Positions 15,790 through 24,076 of a stretch of DNA of 26,785 bases are shown one piece after another. The first letter of the stretch is position 1. Every line of letters begins with the position of its first letter. The position numbers and the translations under genes were made by a program. Below the pieces are notes generated by a model, which was not told the DNA's origin, made no database searches, and saw only the letters and a program-made list of their open reading frames with translations. The stretch is from Christensenella sp. UBA6345 (GTDB taxonomy: Bacteria > Bacillota > Clostridia > Christensenellales > UBA1242). Location of the stretch: assembly GCA_002437945.1 (NCBI GenBank), contig DJSB01000027.1:25368-52152 (forward strand). Reading direction: 5' to 3'.

Positions 15790-17091
15790 ATGTTTAAATA
15801 TAAAAATGTTTTGATATACGGATATTCTAGATCTGGCAAAGCCGTTGAAAGAGTCCTTATAAATAAAGAAATCAATTATAAGATTTATGATGATAATATG
15901 AAGTTGGACGGCGGTAAATATCTGTATAAGTTACCCAAAAAAGAAATAACAAAATTTGATTTGATAGTTATTTCTCCGGCAGTTTCTATTAACAACAAAC
16001 TTATTAAATATGCCGAAAGTGAAGGTATAAGGGTAATATCCGAACTAGAATTTGGGTATTTAATATGTCCATATCCTATTATTGCTGTAACAGGAACTAA
16101 TGGAAAAACTACTGTTGTTAAACTACTTGAACATTGTTTAAATAGTGCGGGGTATACTACTAAAACTTTAGGTAATGTAGGCGAACCATTAACTGAAATA
16201 ATAAATTATGAAAAATTAGACTTTGCAATAGTAGAAGTAAGTTCGTTTCAGTTGGAAGCAGTGTATAAGTTTAAACCTTATATTGGTGTATTGCTTAATA
16301 TAGATGAAGACCATCTAGATAGACACAAAACAATGCAAAATTATATTAATTTAAAAATTGGTTTATTTAAAAATTGTGATAGCCATTGCTATGCCGTAAT
16401 TAATAATCAACAAGAAATATTAGATAATTTTGATAATAACACTGTTAACAAGATTATTGTTAATAAAGATTGCTACATTAATAATGAAGAAGTAGTGTAT
16501 CAAGATGAAGTGTTGTGTAAAGTAGATGAAATTAATGATTTCACATTTATGGATAATGTATTATCTACAATTTCTGTATTAAAAATAATAGGATTAGACA
16601 ATAAAAAAATACTATTAGGACTTAATACATTTTTAGGTTTGGAGCATAGATTGGAGTATGTAGATACTATCAATAACAATATTTTCTATAACGATAGTAA
16701 GGCTACCAATCCACACTCTACAATTAATGCTGTAAGAAAACTTAATCAATATAACAATATTACTTTATTATTGGGTGGACAAGATAAAGATTTTGATTTT
16801 TCAAAGATGATTGATAACTTACCAGACAATGTAAAAAATATTGTTTGTTTTGGGAAGTGTAGAAAAAAGATATTACATAGTATCAAAAACAAAACAATGG
16901 CACATATTCAGCCTGACTTAAAAAGTGCAGTAATATATGCCAACAGTATTACTCATGATGGTGTAATTTTATTGTCGCCAGCATGTGCAAGTTTTGATGA
17001 ATTTAGTGGGTTTGAACAACGTGGAACATACTTTAAACAGATAGTTGCTAGTTTAAAAAATAATGAGTCAGTTAAAGGTGTGGTATGTTAA
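15790..17091 (+). CDS. murD: UDP-N-acetylmuramoyl-L-alanine--D-glutamate ligase
   Basis: The 433-aa Mur ligase adds D-Glu to UDP-MurNAc-L-Ala. It has the P-loop VTGTNGKTT (about 98-106), EVSSFQLE, NIDEDHLDRHKT, the NDSKATNPHST block and LLGGQDKDFDF, the last typical of MurD. It acts before MurE in the pathway. ATG at 15790 has GGGG at about 15780-15784 and begins 10 nt after mraY. The gene ends 7 nt inside ftsW. Confidence 0.96.
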   Translation: MFKYKNVLIYGYSRSGKAVERVLINKEINYKIYDDNMKLDGGKYLYKLPKKEITKFDLIVISPAVSINNKLIKYAESEGIRVISELEFGYLICPYPIIAVTGTNGKTTVVKLLEHCLNSAGYTTKTLGNVGEPLTEIINYEKLDFAIVEVSSFQLEAVYKFKPYIGVLLNIDEDHLDRHKTMQNYINLKIGLFKNCDSHCYAVINNQQEILDNFDNNTVNKIIVNKDCYINNEEVVYQDEVLCKVDEINDFTFMDNVLSTISVLKIIGLDNKKILLGLNTFLGLEHRLEYVDTINNNIFYNDSKATNPHSTINAVRKLNQYNNITLLLGGQDKDFDFSKMIDNLPDNVKNIVCFGKCRKKILHSIKNKTMAHIQPDLKSAVIYANSITHDGVILLSPACASFDEFSGFEQRGTYFKQIVASLKNNESVKGVVC

Positions 17092-18263
17092 AAACAATAA
17101 AAAAGAATTGGCAATTATTGGCATTAGTCTTTCTATTGATTGCTATAGGTATGGTGTTTATATATAGTGCGTCATCTTATAGTTCTAGCGTTAGATATGA
17201 TGATAGTTTTTATTTCGTAAAGAAACAACTGTTGGGGTTTGTTATGGGACTAGTTGTTATGGCTTTCTTTATGTTATTTGACTATCATAAGTTTGTTAAA
17301 TTGCGTTGGATTGTAGTTGCAGTATATGTGGGATTATTACTTTTAGTTTTTATCCCAGGTATAGGTAGAAGTAACTATGGTGCTAATAGATGGATTACAA
17401 TTGGCGGTATTAGTTTACAAAGTAGTGAAGTGGCGAAATTCGGGTTTGTGATATTTTCTGCTAGTTATTTGTCAAAAAACTATAAGAAAATGGACAATTT
17501 CTGGCATACTTTACCAATTATTGCTGTTGGTGGCTGTACATGTTTGCTTATATTACTTGAACCTAATTTAAGTGTAACATTATGTTTAGGTACAGTAATG
17601 TTAATTATGTTGCTTATAGGTGGAATGAAGTTAAAACACTTTTTAATTATTCTTATTCCGGCTTTATGTTTAGTCCCAATTCTTATATTAATCGAACCAT
17701 ATCGACTTCAAAGATTAGTCGCATTTATTGATCCTTGGGCTAGTCCAAAGGAAGAAGGATTCCAACTAATTCAAAGTTTATATGCTTTAGGTAGTGGTGG
17801 ATTATTTGGTGTAGGATTGTTTAATTCTAGACAAAAATATTTGTTTTTACCATTTAGTGAATCTGATTTTATTTTTAGTATTATTGGTGAAGAATTAGGG
17901 TTCGTGGGTTGCATATTAATAATTGCACTATATGGCATACTAATATGGAAAGGTATAAAGATTGCACTTAATGCCAGTGATAGACTAGGGTGTTATATGG
18001 CAGGTGGTATTACTAGTATTATAGGTGTTCAATTACTTATTAATATAGCAGTAGTGACAGGTAGTATTCCACCTACAGGTATACCATTACCATTTATGAG
18101 TGCGGGTGGTACAAGTCTTATGGTGTTTATGGGCGCGGTTGGAATGTTGCTTAATATAGGTAAGCCTAGAGAAAATACTTTAACTAATTATAATGGAGAT
18201 AATAAAAGTATTTTTAATAGAGCGCATCATATAAAAAATAAAAAGACATTTTCTAATGTATAA
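17085..18263 (+). CDS. ftsW: FtsW/SpoVE-family peptidoglycan polymerase (SEDS)
   Basis: The 392-aa SEDS protein is the septal glycan polymerase that works with the class B PBP. About ten membrane helices are visible. The SEDS signatures are present: GIGRSNYGANRWI (about 90-102), AKFGFVIFSASYL, the long periplasmic loop before FSESDFIFSIIGEELG, and NIAVVTGSIPPTGIPLPF with the following SAGGTS. It starts inside the end of murD with AAAGGTG at 17074-17080. The last ~35 residues are hydrophilic and cytoplasmic. Position and pairing favour FtsW (or SpoVE) over RodA. Confidence 0.92.
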   Translation: MLKTIKKNWQLLALVFLLIAIGMVFIYSASSYSSSVRYDDSFYFVKKQLLGFVMGLVVMAFFMLFDYHKFVKLRWIVVAVYVGLLLLVFIPGIGRSNYGANRWITIGGISLQSSEVAKFGFVIFSASYLSKNYKKMDNFWHTLPIIAVGGCTCLLILLEPNLSVTLCLGTVMLIMLLIGGMKLKHFLIILIPALCLVPILILIEPYRLQRLVAFIDPWASPKEEGFQLIQSLYALGSGGLFGVGLFNSRQKYLFLPFSESDFIFSIIGEELGFVGCILIIALYGILIWKGIKIALNASDRLGCYMAGGITSIIGVQLLINIAVVTGSIPPTGIPLPFMSAGGTSLMVFMGAVGMLLNIGKPRENTLTNYNGDNKSIFNRAHHIKNKKTFSNV

Positions 18264-18267
18264 TAGA

Positions 18268-18303
18268 TAAAAGCAATTAGTTGATTATGGCTAATTGTTT
18301 TTT
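18268..18303 (+). terminator. Terminator after ftsW
   Basis: AAGCAATTAG (18271-18280) pairs with CTAATTGTTT (18291-18300) through CAATTAG/CTAATTG and flanking A-T pairs, loop of 10 nt, then T residues. It ends the murE-to-ftsW unit. Confidence 0.78.
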
Positions 18304-18330
18304 ATTAATGATTAATTACAATATTAATAA

Positions 18331-18336
18331 TATAAT
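18331..18336 (+). promoter_or_regulatory. Possible -10 element for murA
   Basis: A perfect TATAAT follows the ftsW terminator. No good -35 stands at the right distance (TGATTA at 18309-18314 is weak). If used, the murA leader would be about 220 nt, an unusually long gene-free leader. Confidence 0.35.
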
Positions 18337-18558
18337 TAGGAACGTGATGTTTATCGGGTGATTTTTATTGATAAGTTTAGTGTCATAGGAAAGAGTATTT
18401 TTAGATGGTTGGGGATATATGCCAGACAAAAATACTTTGGTATAGGCTTAAAAGAAAATAAAATATATAATTGGTTGATTAGAAAGTCACTTGGTACAAG
18501 TAACTTAAATAAGTTTTTTTCCATAAAATGTAATATCTACATATTATGGGGAGAAATT

Positions 18559-19815
18559 ATGGATAAATTTTATATAAAAGGCGGTACTACCTTAAATGGT
18601 AGTTTAACTATCCCAACGGCAAAAAATGCTATTTTGCCTATTTTAGCATGCTCAATTATGTGTGGCGATGTGGTTACGATAAAATCAATAAGTCGATTTA
18701 GTGATGTTGATTATATGGTTAAGATACTACAAGAATTGGGTTGTGATGCTCAATTTCAAGATGAAAACCTTATTATAGACCCTAGACCTAGCGATAAATA
18801 TTTTATACCTGAAGAATATACTAAAAAAATACGTTCTTCTATCTTTATGCTAGGTCCACTTATTTCTAGATTCAAAAAAGCAAAAGTTGCTTATCCGGGT
18901 GGTTGTAATATTGGTAGCCGTCCCATTGATTTACATATTAAAGGATTGCAAAGTTTGAATGTGAAAATAGAAGAACGTCATGGGTTTATATATTGCGATG
19001 CAAAAAATATTGCTAATGGTGAAGTTCATTTAGATTTTCCTTCTGTTGGTGCTACTGAAAATATTATGATGGCTAGTGTATTTAGCAAAGGTATCACAAA
19101 AATATATAATGCAGCAAAAGAACCAGAGATAGAAGATTTACAAAATTTCATTAATGCTATGGGTGGCAATGTCCATGGTGCAGGAACTTCTACTATAGAA
19201 ATTGTAGGTGTTAAGTCATTAGGTGGCGGAGAGTACAGACCTATTAGTGATCGTATTATTGCGGGTACATATTTGATAACTTGTGCTGGAACTTGTGGAA
19301 AAATAGAATTAAATAACGTAAATTACACTCATAATACAGCATTAATTTCTAAACTTAAGCAAAGCGGTTGCAATATTAAATTAAAAAATGATAGAATATC
19401 AATTGAAGTAGGACATAGATTAAAAAGTATTTCACATCTAGAGACTATGCCTTATCCGGGTTTTCCTACTGACCTACAGAGTCAGATGTTGACTTTGCAG
19501 ACTATATCAAAAGGTTCAAGTGTAATAATTGAAAATTTGTTTGAAACAAGATTTAAGATTTTTACCGAACTTAAAAAGATGGGTGCTGATATTATAATAA
19601 AAGATCGTATGGCTTTTGTTAATGGTGTCAAGACTTTATATGGTGCTAGTGTTACCGCTCCAGATTTAAGAAGTGGCGCTGGACTAGTAATGGCTGGATT
19701 ATGTGCCGATGGCTATACCACTATTAATGATATACATCATATAGATAGGGGATATTTAAGTATCGAAAAAGATTTAAGTCAACTGGGTGCAGATATACAG
19801 CGAATTATTGATTAA
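18559..19815 (+). CDS. murA: UDP-N-acetylglucosamine 1-carboxyvinyltransferase
   Basis: The 418-aa enzyme transfers enolpyruvate from PEP to UDP-GlcNAc, the first committed step of peptidoglycan synthesis. Lys22-Asn23 (AKNA) and the catalytic cysteine (Cys116 in YPGGCNIGSRP) are in place; a Cys here is the residue attacked by fosfomycin. Length matches the family (419 in E. coli). ATG at 18559 has GGGGAG at 18548-18553. The frame stays open 67 codons upstream from a GTG at 18358, but the homologous N-terminus begins at MDKFYIKGG, so the later start is chosen. murA is followed 14 nt later by ftsQ. Confidence 0.96.
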   Translation: MDKFYIKGGTTLNGSLTIPTAKNAILPILACSIMCGDVVTIKSISRFSDVDYMVKILQELGCDAQFQDENLIIDPRPSDKYFIPEEYTKKIRSSIFMLGPLISRFKKAKVAYPGGCNIGSRPIDLHIKGLQSLNVKIEERHGFIYCDAKNIANGEVHLDFPSVGATENIMMASVFSKGITKIYNAAKEPEIEDLQNFINAMGGNVHGAGTSTIEIVGVKSLGGGEYRPISDRIIAGTYLITCAGTCGKIELNNVNYTHNTALISKLKQSGCNIKLKNDRISIEVGHRLKSISHLETMPYPGFPTDLQSQMLTLQTISKGSSVIIENLFETRFKIFTELKKMGADIIIKDRMAFVNGVKTLYGASVTAPDLRSGAGLVMAGLCADGYTTINDIHHIDRGYLSIEKDLSQLGADIQRIID

Positions 19816-19829
19816 AATAAAAGGACGAT

Positions 19830-20642
19830 ATGAAAAACACAAGATTGTTTATAATGCTAGGTGTATTTATATTTTTAACCGGCATAATAATTCTTTGTAG
19901 TACTGTTTTTACACTTAATACAGTAGAGATTGGGTGGCTGTCTACCACTAAAGTTTTAAGTGGAAAAACTGATACCGAGATAATCGATAGCGGCGAATTT
20001 AAGTTCGGCGAAAGTGTTTTTTTGCTTAAAAAAGATAAGTATAAACAAAAATTGGAAAAGAATAACCCATATATAAAAGTGTTGGGTCTTGAATTAAAAT
20101 TTCCTAATCAGTTAAAAGTTACAGTTTCTGAAAGAGAAGAATTATATGTGGTTAAGGTAACCAATGAAAATAGTTCTTCTGGATTTAGTTATGTATATCT
20201 TGATTATGATTTAAAAGTATTGAAAATTACTGATACTCCAGTGCCTGCTAATCAGCAGAACCCAGCAATTGTTACTATAGACGGATTAGACTATTCTGTT
20301 AATGATTTTGAAGTGGGGACTTTAACCAATATGCCTATTGGTGATACATTAAAATCTATAGGATATATGCTTACAAGTACTGGATATACCAATACATTAT
20401 ATAAAGCACTTATTAAATCTATTGATGTTAAATATGATATTAATACAACAGTTAATATTGCTACAACATATGGACTTAATCTTAAACTTTTAAAAGCCGA
20501 ACAAAAGACATCTCAAAAGATGTTAAAGGCTTTAAGTGTGTACGAATATTATCATAATTCGCACCCAGAGATTAATGCAGGAGATATTACGGTGTTCGAG
20601 CAAAATGGCAATGTCGTTGCTACAGGTCCTAAAGTAGATTAG
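19830..20642 (+). CDS. ftsQ: FtsQ/DivIB-like division protein
   Basis: The 270-aa bitopic protein has a very short cytoplasmic tail, one membrane helix (about 6-28), then an external POTRA-like segment (about 30-105) in which KVLSGK...GESVFLL and the ...NPYIKVLGLELKFPNQLKVTVSEREELYVV pattern match FtsQ/DivIB. The second part (about 110-270) fits the beta domain. It stabilises the FtsL-FtsB complex at the septum. ATG at 19830 has AAAGGA at 19820-19825. A strong terminator follows directly. ftsA and ftsZ are not downstream. Confidence 0.85.
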   Translation: MKNTRLFIMLGVFIFLTGIIILCSTVFTLNTVEIGWLSTTKVLSGKTDTEIIDSGEFKFGESVFLLKKDKYKQKLEKNNPYIKVLGLELKFPNQLKVTVSEREELYVVKVTNENSSSGFSYVYLDYDLKVLKITDTPVPANQQNPAIVTIDGLDYSVNDFEVGTLTNMPIGDTLKSIGYMLTSTGYTNTLYKALIKSIDVKYDINTTVNIATTYGLNLKLLKAEQKTSQKMLKALSVYEYYHNSHPEINAGDITVFEQNGNVVATGPKVD

Positions 20643-20645
20643 TAT

Positions 20646-20679
20646 AAAAACCCAAACCTATTATTGGTTTGGGTTTTTT
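20646..20679 (+). terminator. Rho-independent terminator of murA-ftsQ
   Basis: AAAAACCCAAACC (20646-20658) pairs with GGTTTGGGTTTTT (20666-20678) around TATTATT, with a T-run. It is one of the strongest terminators in the window. Confidence 0.95.
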
Positions 20680-20690
20680 GTTATCTTTAT

Positions 20691-20719
20691 TTGCAAAGCA
20701 TATTGACATAATATATAAT
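20691..20719 (+). promoter_or_regulatory. Promoter of the unknown 471-aa gene
   Basis: TTGCAA (20691-20696) and a perfect TATAAT (20714-20719) are 17 bp apart. The expected start near 20726 coincides with the AAGGAG at 20726-20731, giving a leader of only about 12 nt. Confidence 0.7.
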
Positions 20720-20737
20720 TAATTTAAGGAGTATGTT

Positions 20738-22153
20738 ATGGCGCAAACAATCAAAAGTTTAAAACAACAAATGGATAAAGTTAATATTAATGGGCTTTCT
20801 ATAAAAGATTATGGTAAAGGGGACTATGGTTATAATATTGTTTATGGAACATTAGATGATAGTATAGAAGTTTCTTTTAGAATGCCATACCATAATGACA
20901 ATGCAGATGTTACTGATAAGATTACCGAAATATTGGAAAACAATATAAGTTTTGTTAGATTTATTAATAATCAACTACTTCCAAAAGATTGTACATTGGT
21001 AAAATATTATGATGGACAATATATTAATTTGTTTAATATTGGAATCGCGGTTGATGGTTATACTATTGAATTTCCTATGTGCTGGGTGTACTGGGTAAAA
21101 AATCATATAGAGCCTATCCAATATTCTTCGGAACAGATAATTGATAATATCAAAAAGTCTGTTAATAATTATTACAACAATTTTAAAATTTTGCTTAATA
21201 CCAAAAATTTTACATATAACAATTATTCGGTTGTTACGGGGTTAGATAATTCTAATCATATTGCTCTTAATTTAAAAATAATGGGTAGTGCTTTTGGAGT
21301 AGAAGACAGTTTTATTATTAAAGATTTTGAAAAAGCAAATATAAAAAAATTATTGAAACAACAACTAAAAATATATAAGAAAAAATCACATAATAAAAAG
21401 ATTAAATCTAATAACGATGAACTTATTGATTTAAGAAATTATCCCCAACTTGTAGAAGCATTAAAAAAAGAAGATAGATTAAATGGACAATATTATAAAA
21501 ATCAAACTTCAGAAAAACAAACTATAAGAGATGAGTTCTGTAAGACTACTTTAATACCAGTAGCAAAGAAAGTTTTTAGCGAAATTAATGCTAGATTTAT
21601 TGACTGGCGAATAGGAGAAGAATATTCCTGGCAAGAATTATTTACTGACGAATTTTTTAAAGATTGTGATTACAATGATATTAGAATGCTAACTTTGATG
21701 TGTGATGGCGGTTCTACAGGTAAATATGTTTGGGCTAATAATGTAATTACAACTTCTGGAGAATGTGTAAAAGATGAAAGAAAAAGATTGTTGAAATTGG
21801 GACAAGATGTTAGTCACAATATAAACAATACTTATATGATAATTAGAGATGATGATTTAACATTAGATGGAAACAATAATATTATTTATAATCAAACATC
21901 TAATAGAAATGAATTCTCTAAAAAACTTACGATAGAATATATTAAAGATGATGTAAATAGATTAACCTATAATATTAAATTGTTTAAAACCAATCAAGAT
22001 AAATATATGGTTTATTCAATGATAGCAATTTATAGTAGTTTTTTATTAGATTTAGAGAAATCTAGATACTATAAAAAATTGGTAGACAAAATTAAAAGGA
22101 CTAATATTAAACTTGATAAAAAGATTGAAAATTTGTTGGTGGGTGTTAAATAA
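20738..22153 (+). CDS. Unrecognised 471-aa soluble protein
   Basis: I do not recognise a family. The protein is hydrophilic with no signal peptide or membrane helix, rich in Lys, Asn, Asp and Tyr. Two N-terminal blocks (about 1-75 and 145-215) each look like a beta-rich unit followed by a charged helix and may be a distant duplication. A lysine-rich linker (about 205-225) leads to a C-terminal half with a WRIGEEYSWQELF stretch and a CDGGSTGKYVWANN segment (about 325-338). I see no clear catalytic or nucleotide-binding motif; GGSTGK superficially resembles part of a P-loop but lacks the context. AAGGAG stands 6 nt before the ATG. The gene is monocistronic, with terminators on both sides, and converges on the CYTH-like gene. 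Confidence 0.85.
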   Translation: MAQTIKSLKQQMDKVNINGLSIKDYGKGDYGYNIVYGTLDDSIEVSFRMPYHNDNADVTDKITEILENNISFVRFINNQLLPKDCTLVKYYDGQYINLFNIGIAVDGYTIEFPMCWVYWVKNHIEPIQYSSEQIIDNIKKSVNNYYNNFKILLNTKNFTYNNYSVVTGLDNSNHIALNLKIMGSAFGVEDSFIIKDFEKANIKKLLKQQLKIYKKKSHNKKIKSNNDELIDLRNYPQLVEALKKEDRLNGQYYKNQTSEKQTIRDEFCKTTLIPVAKKVFSEINARFIDWRIGEEYSWQELFTDEFFKDCDYNDIRMLTLMCDGGSTGKYVWANNVITTSGECVKDERKRLLKLGQDVSHNINNTYMIIRDDDLTLDGNNNIIYNQTSNRNEFSKKLTIEYIKDDVNRLTYNIKLFKTNQDKYMVYSMIAIYSSFLLDLEKSRYYKKLVDKIKRTNIKLDKKIENLLVGVK

Positions 22154-22154
22154 T

Positions 22155-22185
22155 AAAAAACTCGTGGATTTATCACGAGTTTTTT
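22155..22185. terminator. Bidirectional terminator between converging genes
   Basis: AAAAAACTCGTG (22155-22166) pairs perfectly with CACGAGTTTTTT (22174-22185) around GATTTAT. A-run and T-run on opposite sides let it work for both the unknown gene (+) and the CYTH-like gene (-). Confidence 0.93.
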
Positions 22186-22292
22186 GTATTATTGGTGTAA
22201 TTATGTATTTGTAATATATTTTTATGAAACTATTTATGTAATACAATTTAGTAGAATAATTGATAGGGATTATTAAATAATTGTGGAAGTTA

Positions 22293-22793
22293 TTAGTATT
22301 CAGTAACAATATGTTTTGTTAAAGTTTTGTTGTTAATTATTTCTTGATATACTTTATCTACTTGATTCTTTTCGCCTTCAATTGCTACTACTTTAAATTG
22401 TGGTTTTATGTAATCATCAATTTCAAATTTAACATCATTTAGTTTATAAACATATCTAATTCTATAATTATCAGCGGATTGTTCAAAATTAAGGACGTTA
22501 ATCATTGATTTTATAATGTCTTCAGTTCTATCATCTAATTCAAGTTCTTTTGATTCTTTGGCAATTTTTAATCCGTCAATTTCTGCACTTGAATTCTTAC
22601 AATCAAAAATTGTGACTGTTTTACCATCTGTTTCGGTCTTTGTTATGCGTGCTAAAATGTGTCTGTTATCTCTGTGCTCATATACAGCACGATTCTGTTT
22701 GTTTTCAGAAATTTTTTTATAACCATTACTTTTACAGTATTCTATAAATGGTTGTATATCATTTACTCTAATAGAATATTCGTATTCTTCCAT
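22293..22793 (-). CDS. CYTH-like protein (triphosphate tunnel fold)
   Basis: The 166-aa protein resembles short bacterial CYTH/triphosphate tunnel proteins: an EYEYSIRV first strand, a HILARITKTETDGKTVTIFDCK strand pair (about 45-66), a YRIRYVYKLNDVKFEIDDY block (about 108-126) with the EIDxY typical of the family, and VVAIEGEKNQVDKVYQEI near the end. The canonical ExExK has Ser7 in place of Lys, so triphosphatase or cyclase activity is uncertain. The start has a strong GGAGGAG on the minus strand (22798-22804), 4 nt away. It is the only gene on the minus strand in the window. Confidence 0.7.
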   Translation of the reverse strand: MEEYEYSIRVNDIQPFIEYCKSNGYKKISENKQNRAVYEHRDNRHILARITKTETDGKTVTIFDCKNSSAEIDGLKIAKESKELELDDRTEDIIKSMINVLNFEQSADNYRIRYVYKLNDVKFEIDDYIKPQFKVVAIEGEKNQVDKVYQEIINNKTLTKHIVTEY

Positions 22794-22831
22794 ACTACTC
22801 CTCCAATATTATTAAAAATAGTATATAATAT

Positions 22832-22860
22832 TATTTAATAATAGTAAATCACATTGTCAA
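22832..22860 (-). promoter_or_regulatory. Possible promoter of the CYTH-like gene
   Basis: On the minus strand a perfect TTGACA lies at 22860-22855, with a weak -10 (TAAATA, 22837-22832) 17 bp downstream. The -10 is poor, so the call is tentative. Confidence 0.4.
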
Positions 22861-23123
22861 AAGTTAAGTAAAAGAATTTTAATATAATTAAAGTACCATA
22901 TAGAAACTATAGGAAGTTAAATGTTTGTAAACTTACATTTAAAATCATATGCACGCTTTTGCTTGATAAATAAAGCACAACTAGATTGAATAAACATCAG
23001 TTATACGAAAATATTGCTACGCACTGCTTTCGTCTAACTTCTGATAATCCAAATATTTTGTTGAATAATGAAATATTTGTAATTTTTGTTAAATTATTTT
23101 TGTTTAATAATTTTAAGTTGTAA
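22861..23123. other. Gene-free region with several stem-loops upstream of lgt
   Basis: No gene is seen on either strand. Three stem-loops are visible: TTAAATGT (22917-22924)/ACATTTAA (22935-22942); an imperfect long one at 22996-23045 (separate entry); and CAAATATTT (23050-23058)/AAATATTTG (23071-23079). A fourth small one, AACT...AGTT around 22979-23002, overlaps the second and would exclude it. Confidence 0.5.
22996..23045. repeat. Imperfect inverted repeat (long stem-loop), function unknown
   Basis: ATCAG-TTA-T-ACGAAA (22996-23010) pairs with TTTCGT-C-TAA-CTT-CTGAT (23028-23045): 14 base pairs, one T-C mismatch and a 3-nt CTT bulge, with a 17-nt loop. The element has visibly more G+C than its flanks. 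Its shape, a stem with mismatch and bulge and motifs GTTATAC/GTCTAAC at the arms, recalls dispersed mobile hairpins, but the arm order does not fit an integron attC site. Confidence 0.55.
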
Positions 23124-23152
23124 TTGACTTAAATAATTATTAATTATATACT
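23124..23152 (+). promoter_or_regulatory. Promoter of lgt
   Basis: TTGACT (23124-23129) and TATACT (23147-23152) are 17 bp apart; transcription would begin near 23159, 44 nt before lgt. Confidence 0.65.
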
Positions 23153-23202
23153 TAAATATATACTAGAAAGTTGGGCTTGCTTATTTTTAATAAAGGAATA
23201 TT

Positions 23203-24069
23203 ATGAAAGAATATTTTAATTTTCTTGGTTTTAAGATTAATACTAAAAAATTTATGATTACTATGGGTATTTTTGCTTTAGTTGTTATTGCTTTAGTATT
23301 GGTAGATAATTTAATACATAAGGTAAGTTGGTATGGCTTTTTAATTGGGTGTGGTTTCTTGCTAGCCATTATTATCTCTAGTGAACTTATGCCATTGCGT
23401 GATTTACCTAAAGACTTACCATATGACCTTATTTGGTGGGTATTTCCATTATCAATCCTATGTGCACGTATCGCATTTGTGGTTAATAACATTGATATGT
23501 ATGATACTTTTTGGGAGATGTGCCAGATCTGGAATGGTGGATTATCTATATTCGGTGGAGTTATGGGTGGTACTATAGGATTGGTGATATGTTGCTTAAT
23601 TAAAAAGGCTAATCCAATATGTGCTATGGACTGTGTTGCACCTGCATTAATACTAGGACAGGGTATTGGTAGATGGGGTAACTTTGTTAATGGCGAAGTA
23701 TATGGTTGGAAGATTACTAATCCAGCATTTCAGTGGTTTCCTGCGGGAGTCAAAATTGATGGTGTTTGGCATATGGCAAATTTCTTTTATGAAAGTGTTT
23801 TAGATATAGGTGGGTTCTTTTTACTACTTTTATTGTTGCGTAAATCCAAACAAAAAGGTATAGTAGTATCTAGTTACCTTACATATTATGGATTTATTAG
23901 ATTTTTCTTGGAAGGATTAAGAGAAGAAGAATTTATTATGAGAATACCGGGTACTAATATCGCTTGGAGTCGTATGATTAGTGCTATTGTATTTGGTATA
24001 GGTGTTTGTGGATTATTATCTATTATGATAATTAATCTTGTAAGAAATAAAAAACTTAAGGAACAATAA
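23203..24069 (+). CDS. lgt: Prolipoprotein diacylglyceryl transferase
   Basis: The 288-aa polytopic membrane enzyme moves a diacylglyceryl group from phosphatidylglycerol to the lipobox cysteine of prelipoproteins. Family blocks: VSWYGFLIGCGFLLA (about 41-55), IWNGGLSIFGGVMGG (109-123), APALILGQGIGRWGNFVNGEVYG (about 146-168) with Arg157, Asn160 and Glu165, and YGFIRFFLEGLREE near the C-terminus. An extra hydrophobic segment (about 17-37) precedes the usual first helix. ATG at 23203 has AAAGGA at 23192-23197. It heads a unit with a small membrane protein and a DivIVA-domain gene. Confidence 0.94.
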   Translation: MKEYFNFLGFKINTKKFMITMGIFALVVIALVLVDNLIHKVSWYGFLIGCGFLLAIIISSELMPLRDLPKDLPYDLIWWVFPLSILCARIAFVVNNIDMYDTFWEMCQIWNGGLSIFGGVMGGTIGLVICCLIKKANPICAMDCVAPALILGQGIGRWGNFVNGEVYGWKITNPAFQWFPAGVKIDGVWHMANFFYESVLDIGGFFLLLLLLRKSKQKGIVVSSYLTYYGFIRFFLEGLREEEFIMRIPGTNIAWSRMISAIVFGIGVCGLLSIMIINLVRNKKLKEQ

Positions 24070-24076
24070 TTTTTAT

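Noticed and set aside
18358..18558. 67-codon N-terminal extension of murA in the same frame
   Set aside because: No ribosome binding site at the GTG, and family homology starts at the ATG at 18559, which has GGGGAG; probably a chance open leader.
20703..20719. TTGACA (20703-20708) as -35 for TATAAT (20714-20719)
   Set aside because: Spacer of only 5 bp; TTGCAA at 20691 fits at 17 bp.
22975..23045. Integron attC site
   Set aside because: GTTATAC and GTCTAAC resemble attC core sites, but their order is inside-out and the candidate arms pair imperfectly; no cassette gene or integrase is in view.
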